From: an uncultured Oscillospiraceae bacterium
GTDB lineage: Bacteria > Bacillota > Clostridia > Oscillospirales > Acutalibacteraceae
DNA length: 5,173 nucleotides
Direction: 5' to 3'
Assembly: GCA_900555545.1 (NCBI GenBank)
Contig: USLQ01000101.1
Location: forward strand, 1-5,173
Positions 1 to 4,605 of this stretch are shown piece after piece. A model generated the notes under the pieces. It was not told the origin of the DNA, ran no database searches, and worked only from the letters and a program-made list of their open reading frames with translations. The position numbers and the translations under genes are program-made. Position 1 is the first letter of the stretch, and the number at the start of each line of letters is the position of its first letter.

Positions 1-168
1 CACATGCGTATCGTCCACTTTGATAACGGGAACGTGCTTCTCCGTTGCCGCATCCACACTGCCGGGGACAATTTCCTGCATTTTTTCTCCGCAGCACATT
101 ACCGGCACACCTGTATTTTTCACGAACGCGACGATATTGCCGCAGTGTTTACAAATATAGAACTTCAT
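1..168 (-). CDS. dfx: Desulfoferrodoxin (superoxide reductase), N-terminal part, cut by window edge
   Basis: Only the first 56 codons are inside the window; the gene runs off the left edge. Seen: the protein begins MKFYICKHCGNIV, followed by a CCGEKM segment, which places Cys6, Cys9, Cys25 and Cys26 as the four ligands of the rubredoxin-like Fe(Cys)4 centre of the desulforedoxin domain. Residues 43-49 read EKHVPVI. This is the start of the superoxide reductase domain, with the conserved Glu-Lys pair and the first His ligand of the catalytic iron. Known of the family: the cytoplasmic enzyme reduces superoxide to hydrogen peroxide without making oxygen, usually with electrons from rubredoxin, and protects anaerobes from air exposure. 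The ATG at 168-166 is preceded by GGAGGAG six bases away, and the N-terminus matches family starts. The remaining roughly 70 residues, with the other His ligands and the Cys ligand of the active site, cannot be seen, so completeness is not established. It is transcribed from its own promoter after the pheT terminator. Confidence 0.9.
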   Translation of the reverse strand, partial: MKFYICKHCGNIVAFVKNTGVPVMCCGEKMQEIVPGSVDAATEKHVPVIKVDDTHV

Positions 169-215
169 CTGTTTCTCCTCCCATATATTTAAAAGTAGGA
201 ATTTTTCCTGATATA

Positions 216-244
216 ATCATACCATAGGTAATTAAAAAAGACAA
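216..244 (-). promoter_or_regulatory. Sigma-A type promoter for dfx with extended -10
   Basis: On the minus strand TTGTCT (244-239) and TATGAT (221-216) are separated by exactly 17 bases. A TG one base upstream of the -10 box gives an extended -10. Transcription would begin near base 209, leaving a 5' untranslated region of about 40 bases that includes the GGAGGAG ribosome binding site (181-175). The surrounding DNA is AT-rich. I saw no clear operator for a peroxide- or superoxide-responsive regulator. Confidence 0.75.
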
Positions 245-310
245 TATCCAAATACTACAAATTTTTCGGGACAATTTTGCCCGCCATTGTCCGAATTTAA
301 GGGCAAATTT

Positions 311-345
311 AAAAATATCCCCTGATCCGCTTTTCGGATCAGGGG
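311..345 (-). terminator. Intrinsic terminator of the pheST operon
   Basis: A perfect 11-bp inverted repeat (arms 345-335 and 329-319, CCCCTGATCCG and its complement) surrounds a 5-base AAAAG loop. On the minus strand it is followed by ATATTTTT. It starts 17 bases after the pheT stop codon and lies upstream of the dfx promoter. The U-run is on the minus-strand side only, so it serves pheST. The run is interrupted early by A residues, so termination may be incomplete and some readthrough into dfx is possible. Confidence 0.85.
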
Positions 346-362
346 ACACAAAAAGTGATTGT

Positions 363-2723
363 TTATTTTTTTAGTGGAATATTTTCTTTTGCCAGCGTAT
401 CAATGATGGTATCCGCTACGGCCATGACCTCCTCACGGGTGAGCGTACGCTCCGGATGTGCAAACGTCAGGCGTGTGGTGATAGATTTTCCGGAGGCATC
501 CCGGTAGGTGTCGACAACCCCAACGCTGCGGATTAGATCGCACTTGGCGCTTTCGATTACGCGGGCAATCGGCGCAAAGGTGTCGCTCACAAAGGAGAGA
601 TCAACCTCAATCTCCGGGAAACGGGAAGGCTCAACATAGTGAATCCCGGCATCCGAAATGGCGGCGAATGCTTGGACGTCTACCTCCGCAAAAACGATGG
701 AAGCCTTTTTATCGATCTTGCTGGAAACCTGCGGGTGAACCACGCCGATGATGCCCAGTTCAGATCCATCACAGAGGATTCTGTTCAGGTTGCGCGGATG
801 CTCATAGGAATGGGTAGCTTCCATGGGGGCAAAGGTCAGCGGTTGATGGCGCAGGTCGTCAGTGAGGATGGCCAGCATATCGCGTAGCTCAAAGTAGAGC
901 GCCTCGGTCGACTTTGTCTTACTGTACAGGGTAATGGCCAATTTTTTGTACTCACGGCACAGATTGTTCTCATCCAGTCCATCCACAGTGTGGCCGATCT
1001 CAAAGATCCCAAAGTCCGGCGCAAAGGAGGTGTTTGCTTTCACCTGGCACAGCTGCGTAGGGATCATGGAGCGGCGGAGTGTCTTAATGTTCGGATTAGC
1101 GGCGTTGGCCAACTGTACGTTGTCTTCTACCTCGATTCCGAGCTCTTTATACTCATCATAATAGGCCCACACATAGGAGTGCACCTCGTGCAGAGAGAAG
1201 CGTTTGACGAGGAGATCTTTGATCTTGTCCTCGGCGGTCTTCTCCTCAGTGGCGCGTACTGGATATAGCGGCGCGAGCGCCGTATGCACATCGAAATTGT
1301 CATACCCGTAGATGCGGGTAATCTCCTCGATGATATCGGCCTTGATGGTCACATCCTTGGTCGCGCGCCAGCTGGGCACCGTCACGGAGAAGCGGCCATT
1401 TTCAGCCGCCACCTCAAATCCGAGGGACTTGAGCGTCTTCACGATCGTCTCCGCGCTGATCTGAATGCCGGTATAGCGGTCCACATACGCCTGATCGAAG
1501 TCGAGCGTGACTGCGGGGTAGTGGTAGGCATAGTCGTCCGTCAGGGAGGAGACCACGCGCGCGCCCTTGTCCGTATCCGTCAGCAGCTTGACAAAGCGGG
1601 CGATTGCGGGAACCGTCATCTCAGGATCCAGACACTTCTCATAGCGCATGGAGGCGTCAGTACGGTGGGCCAGACGGACGCTCGACTTACGCACGGAGAC
1701 CGCGTCAAAGGTGGCGGATTCCAGCGTCAACGTCGTTGTATCTTCCACGATTTCGGAGTCCAGACCGCCCATGATGCCGGCGATGGCCACCGGCGTGTCG
1801 CCATTACAGATCATCAGTGTATTCTCATCGATTTTGCGTTCCACGCCGTCGAGCGTCTGGAATGTGAACGGTGTATCAAACCGCTTGATGCGCAGCTTCT
1901 CTACCTTGCGGGAGTCGAAGGCGTGCATCGGCTGGCCCATCTCCAGCATCAGGTAGTTGGTCAGATCGGCCAGGAAGTTGATGGCGCGCATCCCACAGTA
2001 GAACAGGCGGATCCTCATATTCACTGGACTGACAGCCGTGTGGATGTTTTCCACCTGCAGGCAGGAGTAGCGCTGGCAGAGCGGATCCTCGATCTTCATA
2101 TCCACCTTTGGCAGCCCGTCGTAATCATGCAGATCAACGGTATCCAACGCCTTGAGCGGCCGTCCGGCCAGGGCAGCAAATTCGCGGGCGATGCCGTAGT
2201 GGCCCCACAGGTCGGGGCGGTTGGTCAGGGACTTGTTGTCCACCTCAAAGATGATATCGTCGATCGCGTAGACGGATTTCAGATCCGTGCCGTTCGGAAT
2301 ATTGTCGGTGATCTCCATGATGCCGGAGTTGTCGTCGCTGATCCCCAGCTCCTTTTCGGAGCAGCACATGCCGTTGGAGACATATCCAGCTAACTTGCGG
2401 GGGGCGATGGTGATATCGCCAATATGGGCGCCGACCTTGGCAAAGGCCGTTTTCATTCCCACGCGCACGTTCGGCGCGCCGCAGACCACATTTACGGGCT
2501 CCGCCTCACCTGCATCTACCTTTAACAGGTGCAGCTTTTCCGATTCGGGGTGCGCTTCCACGGAGAGGATCTCCGCGGCCACAATCCCGTTCAAATCCTT
2601 CCCCTTGAAGAAAATTTCATTTTCAACCTCGGCTGTGGACAGGGAAAAGCGGTGAATCAGGTCGAGCCGATCCAATCCGGAGAGGTCCACAAAATCCGAA
2701 ATCCAGTTCATTGATAAAAACAT
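363..2723 (-). CDS. pheT: Phenylalanyl-tRNA synthetase beta subunit
   Basis: This is the 786-residue beta subunit, close to the usual 790-805, of the cytoplasmic alpha2-beta2 enzyme that charges tRNA-Phe with phenylalanine using ATP. Domains seen in order: an N-terminal segment starting MFLSMNWISDFVDL; an EMAP-type tRNA-binding OB fold at about 40-150 (HPESEKLHLLKVDAG at 58-72, SNGMCCSEKELGI at 116-128); the B3/B4 editing domain at about 210-385, with GQPMHAFD (His267) and TLESATF (Glu335) at positions known to line the Tyr-tRNA-Phe editing pocket; RTDASMRYEKCLDP at 354-367; B5 at about 405-478 (PSWRATKDVTIKADIIEEI, then IYGYDN); the catalytic-like core at about 490-685; and the FDX-ACB anticodon-binding domain at about 697-786. 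The start is ATG, with AAGGAGGAG seven bases upstream. It lies 18 bases after the pheS stop, so it is cotranscribed with pheS and controlled by the same T-box. No frameshift or missing domain was seen. Confidence 0.98.
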   Translation of the reverse strand: MFLSMNWISDFVDLSGLDRLDLIHRFSLSTAEVENEIFFKGKDLNGIVAAEILSVEAHPESEKLHLLKVDAGEAEPVNVVCGAPNVRVGMKTAFAKVGAHIGDITIAPRKLAGYVSNGMCCSEKELGISDDNSGIMEITDNIPNGTDLKSVYAIDDIIFEVDNKSLTNRPDLWGHYGIAREFAALAGRPLKALDTVDLHDYDGLPKVDMKIEDPLCQRYSCLQVENIHTAVSPVNMRIRLFYCGMRAINFLADLTNYLMLEMGQPMHAFDSRKVEKLRIKRFDTPFTFQTLDGVERKIDENTLMICNGDTPVAIAGIMGGLDSEIVEDTTTLTLESATFDAVSVRKSSVRLAHRTDASMRYEKCLDPEMTVPAIARFVKLLTDTDKGARVVSSLTDDYAYHYPAVTLDFDQAYVDRYTGIQISAETIVKTLKSLGFEVAAENGRFSVTVPSWRATKDVTIKADIIEEITRIYGYDNFDVHTALAPLYPVRATEEKTAEDKIKDLLVKRFSLHEVHSYVWAYYDEYKELGIEVEDNVQLANAANPNIKTLRRSMIPTQLCQVKANTSFAPDFGIFEIGHTVDGLDENNLCREYKKLAITLYSKTKSTEALYFELRDMLAILTDDLRHQPLTFAPMEATHSYEHPRNLNRILCDGSELGIIGVVHPQVSSKIDKKASIVFAEVDVQAFAAISDAGIHYVEPSRFPEIEVDLSFVSDTFAPIARVIESAKCDLIRSVGVVDTYRDASGKSITTRLTFAHPERTLTREEVMAVADTIIDTLAKENIPLKK

Positions 2724-2741
2724 GCTCTTGCTCCTCCTTTC

Positions 2742-3794
2742 TTATTCATCGTCCGTGAACTGTGAGAGCCCCTTGAGATTGGCGGCATTCATATCACGGA
2801 TATCCTTAATTCCATATTTCATCATGGCCAGGCGCGTCAGACCCAGGCCGAAGGCAAAACCGGTGTACTCCTCCGGATCAATTCCGCCTGCTTTGAGCAC
2901 CTCCGGATGGATCATGCCGCACGGGCACAGCTCCAGCCAGCCGCTGTGTTTGCAGGAGGGACAGCCTTCCCCGCCGCAAATCAGGCAGCTGATATCGAGC
3001 TCAAAGCCCGGTTCGACGAATGGGAAGAACCCAGGGCGCAGCCGTACCTTGATATCCTTGCGGAACACTTCGGAGAGCATCGTCTTCATGAAGTAGATCA
3101 GATTGGAGATGGAAATGTTCTTATCCACCATCACGCCCTCCATTTGGAAGAAGGTGTTCTCATGGCAGGCGTCCGTGGCCTCGTTACGGAAGCAGCGGCC
3201 CGGGAAGATCGCCTTGATCGGCACGCCGTCGTTGACCAGGCTGTCGCGATATTTTTTATAAATGGCGTTTTGTGCCGCGGAGGTCTGTGATTTTAACAGC
3301 TGACCATTCTCAAGGTAGTAGGTATCCTGCATGTCGCGGGCGGGGTGGTGCTTGGGGATGTTGAGCGACTCAAAGCATTCATAGTCGCTCACAACCTCGC
3401 TGTAATCCTCCACAGTAAAGCCCATAGATTTGAAGATGCGCTCGCACTCGCGCTGTACCAGCGTGATCGGGTGATAGGAGCCACGGTCCAGATTGGCCGG
3501 CATGGACAGATCAAATACGGGGGTGGACTCAATTTCCCGCTGGAGCGCCTGCTCCTTCAACTCCTGAACCTTTTCATTGAGCATACTTTCGATGCTCGCG
3601 CGCACTTCGTTGGCCACCTGGCCCATCTTGGGGCGCTCCTCCTTGGAGAGGCTGCCCATCTGTTTGAGGATTGCGGTCAGCTCGCCCTTTTTGCCCAGGA
3701 ATTTTACCCGCAGGGCGTCCAGATCTTCCGGGCTGATGGCCGCGGCAAGTTCCTGCTTTGCCCGTTCACGGATTGCGTTGAGCTTTTCTTTCAC
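2742..3794 (-). CDS. pheS: Phenylalanyl-tRNA synthetase alpha subunit
   Basis: This is the 350-residue catalytic alpha subunit; bacterial PheS is usually 327-350. It activates phenylalanine with ATP and transfers it to tRNA-Phe. Seen: an N-terminal coiled-coil arm (about 1-90, with KFLGKKGELT and KEERPKMGQVANEVR) that contacts tRNA; a class II core beginning near 105; HHPARDMQDTYYL at 149-161; motif 2 as FPGRCFRNEATDACHEN followed by FFQMEG (Arg200, Arg203, His211, Gln217, Glu219); and motif 3 as GFAFGLGLTRLAM (312-324, Arg321). Ala314 corresponds to the residue that sets the size of the phenylalanine pocket in E. coli PheS (Ala294). Cys270, 273, 278 and 281 form the CxxC-x4-CxxC knuckle found in Gram-positive PheS and absent from E. 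coli. The start is GTG: the codon two upstream in frame is TGA, the next in-frame Met is residue 47, and homologues begin at this point. Oddities are the motif 2 variant and a Thr at the usual acidic position of motif 3. pheT follows directly; a T-box leader precedes. Confidence 0.98.
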   Translation of the reverse strand: MKEKLNAIRERAKQELAAAISPEDLDALRVKFLGKKGELTAILKQMGSLSKEERPKMGQVANEVRASIESMLNEKVQELKEQALQREIESTPVFDLSMPANLDRGSYHPITLVQRECERIFKSMGFTVEDYSEVVSDYECFESLNIPKHHPARDMQDTYYLENGQLLKSQTSAAQNAIYKKYRDSLVNDGVPIKAIFPGRCFRNEATDACHENTFFQMEGVMVDKNISISNLIYFMKTMLSEVFRKDIKVRLRPGFFPFVEPGFELDISCLICGGEGCPSCKHSGWLELCPCGMIHPEVLKAGGIDPEEYTGFAFGLGLTRLAMMKYGIKDIRDMNAANLKGLSQFTDDE

Positions 3795-3804
3795 GGATCA
3801 TCCA

Positions 3805-3810
3805 TCCTTT
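3805..3810 (-). promoter_or_regulatory. Ribosome binding site of pheS, supporting a GTG start
   Basis: AAAGGA lies ten bases upstream of the GTG at 3794-3792. Two ATG triplets lie between the site and the GTG, but neither is in the pheS frame, and one of them gives only a four-codon ORF. The site is weaker than those of pheT, acpS and nnrD. Confidence 0.65.
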
Positions 3811-3872
3811 CAAAAAAGTGAATGTTTCATAAATAGCTGTTGAGAGTGGGGGCGGCGGCATATGACGACAAC

Positions 3873-3906
3873 AAAAAAGCCCCTTACAGGCATTGCCTGC
3901 AAGGGA
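3873..3906 (-). terminator. Regulated intrinsic terminator of the pheST T-box leader
   Basis: The stem has arms 3905-3895 and 3891-3881 (CCCTTGCAGGC against GCCTGTAAGGG, 11 pairs including one G-U) with an AAT loop, followed by GGC-type bases and six T residues (3878-3873) on the minus strand. The first arm contains the CCC needed for the antiterminator, so the two structures exclude each other. That is the expected on/off switch. Transcription that continues reaches pheS about 80 bases later. Confidence 0.93.
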
Positions 3907-4137
3907 CGAAGTATCATCAATAACTCCGCGGTACCACCCCGGTTCCCGTGCGGCCTGCACGGGCGCTCAGTCCCTTAACGCGGGGAACGTGACAGGAAAT
4001 ATCCTGTTCCGCTCAGGAGTGAACTTCAGCCATCTGTACTGCGGGCGCGGCAGCCTTTCAGCCGGTGAGCTGCCTCTCTGATGCGTGCGGTACGGCTTAC
4101 TGTGGGAAAACCCCTCCGTCACAGCGTTTATGAATAT
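3873..4137 (-). promoter_or_regulatory. T-box leader sensing uncharged tRNA-Phe (specifier UUC), upstream of pheST
   Basis: This 5' leader of about 265 bases precedes pheS. Seen: the hallmark T-box sequence GGGGTGGTACCGCGG at 3940-3926. Its UGGU (3936-3933) can pair with the tRNA acceptor end ACCA, consistent with discriminator A73 of tRNA-Phe. In Stem I, AGTA (4101-4098) faces GAAG-TTC-A. The TTC at 4023-4021, followed by A, is the specifier and encodes Phe. A helix joins AGCC/GTAC (4097-4090) to GTAC/GGCT (4039-4028). An AGAGAG stretch precedes an apical stem (4074-4069 with 4054-4049) around a GCTGAAAG-type loop. Further hairpins lie at 4010-3984 (bulged) and 3963-3945 (7 bp, loop 5). CGTCCC at 3908-3903 can pair with GGG and GCG around the T-box bulge as antiterminator. 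Known mechanism: uncharged tRNA stabilises the antiterminator and prevents termination at 3906-3873. The 5' boundary is inferred from the promoter. The lowest part of Stem I could not be resolved by eye. Confidence 0.95.
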
Positions 4138-4143
4138 AAAAAT

Positions 4144-4172
4144 AATATATCACGTAAAAAATAATTTTGCAA
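4144..4172 (-). promoter_or_regulatory. Promoter of the pheST T-box operon
   Basis: On the minus strand TTGCAA (4172-4167) and TATATT (4149-4144) are 17 bases apart, with TG one base before the -10 box (extended -10). Transcription is predicted to start around 4137, just before the first T-box structure. Its -35 box sits four bases from the -35 box of the divergent acpS promoter. Confidence 0.75.
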
Positions 4173-4176
4173 GTGT

Positions 4177-4205
4177 TTGTCCCTTTTTTTCATTTGTGAT
4201 ATGAT
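4177..4205 (+). promoter_or_regulatory. Promoter of the acpS-nnrD operon with extended -10
   Basis: TTGTCC (4177-4182) and TATGAT (4200-4205) have a 17-base spacer. TG at 4197-4198 makes an extended -10. The start of transcription is expected near 4212, giving a short untranslated leader of about 28 bases that contains the acpS ribosome binding site. Part of the spacer is a run of T residues. Confidence 0.78.
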
Positions 4206-4223
4206 AGTATTACGCATTCAGCT

Positions 4224-4231
4224 AAGGGAGG
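4224..4231 (+). promoter_or_regulatory. Ribosome binding site that fixes the acpS start
   Basis: AAGGGAGG lies eight bases before the ATG at 4240. The reading frame remains open upstream to a TTG at 4177, but that codon is part of the -35 box and would lie outside the transcript. The ATG at 4240 is therefore the start. Confidence 0.85.
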
Positions 4232-4239
4232 AATCATTC

Positions 4240-4605
4240 ATGATCCGCTGCGGCGTGGATTTGGTAGATATTGCGCGGCTGGGGCCGCTGGTTACAAAAC
4301 AGCGCTTTTTGGAGCGCGTCTTTGGCCTCCGGGAGTTGGAGGAACTGCAAAAGAGAGGGATGCCCCTCCAGAGCGTAGCGGGGAGCTTTGCCGCCAAGGA
4401 GGCCTTTCTAAAACTGTTTGAGCGTGGGATTTTCTCAATTCCCCTGCGGGAGATCCAAGTGCTCCACCGGTCAAACGGAGCACCGTATTATATGTTGAGC
4501 GGCATAGCGGCACAAGTGGCAGAGGGGATGGAACTCGCGCTCTCGATCACCCATACCGGTACGCAAGCGGCCGCAGTAGCTGTCGCCCAGGAGGTGCAAT
4601 CATGA
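4240..4605 (+). CDS. acpS: Holo-[acyl-carrier-protein] synthase
   Basis: The protein has 121 residues, the normal length for AcpS (about 118-126). Known role: it transfers 4'-phosphopantetheine from coenzyme A to a serine of apo-acyl carrier protein, Mg2+-dependent, as a cytoplasmic trimer, making ACP competent for fatty acid and phospholipid synthesis. Seen: GVDLVDIARL at 5-14 (Asp7, Mg2+ ligand), FAAKEAFLK at 50-58 (Glu54, Mg2+ ligand, and Lys53), and SITHTGTQAAAVAV at 102-115 (His105). The same SITHT string occurs in the Bacillus subtilis enzyme as I recall it. An oddity is Ser49 where the common motif has Arg (GRFAAKEA). The ATG is chosen because MIRCGVDLVDI matches family N-termini and a good ribosome binding site precedes it. 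The stop codon overlaps the start of nnrD (ATGA), so the two are probably translationally coupled. acpS next to a YjeF/Nnr gene is a recurrent arrangement in Gram-positive bacteria. Confidence 0.96.
   Translation: MIRCGVDLVDIARLGPLVTKQRFLERVFGLRELEELQKRGMPLQSVAGSFAAKEAFLKLFERGIFSIPLREIQVLHRSNGAPYYMLSGIAAQVAEGMELALSITHTGTQAAAVAVAQEVQS

Noticed and set aside
1284..2393. A 369-codon open frame on the plus strand opposite pheT
   Set aside because: It lies entirely inside a clearly identified pheT. Its translation is low-complexity, His/Asp/Gly/Val-rich, and matches no family I know. Long antisense frames are expected opposite GC-rich coding DNA.
3791..3805. A four-codon ORF (ATG GAT GAT CCG TGA, minus strand) whose stop overlaps the pheS GTG start
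   Set aside because: Its ATG lies within or against the ribosome binding site, so initiation there is unlikely; chance is the simpler explanation.
3345..3821. A 158-codon plus-strand open frame opposite the start of pheS
   Set aside because: It is a shadow of pheS, with no recognisable domain and no convincing ribosome binding site or promoter.
3766..3862. A short minus-strand frame starting MPPPPLSTAIYETF between the T-box terminator and pheS, overlapping the pheS start
   Set aside because: It could suggest a Phe leader peptide, but it has only two Phe codons and no ribosome binding site before its ATG. Control is already explained by the T-box.
4177..4239. A longer acpS product starting at TTG 4177
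   Set aside because: The TTG is the -35 element of the promoter and would lie outside the transcript. The extra 21 residues are not found in AcpS, and a strong ribosome binding site precedes the ATG at 4240.
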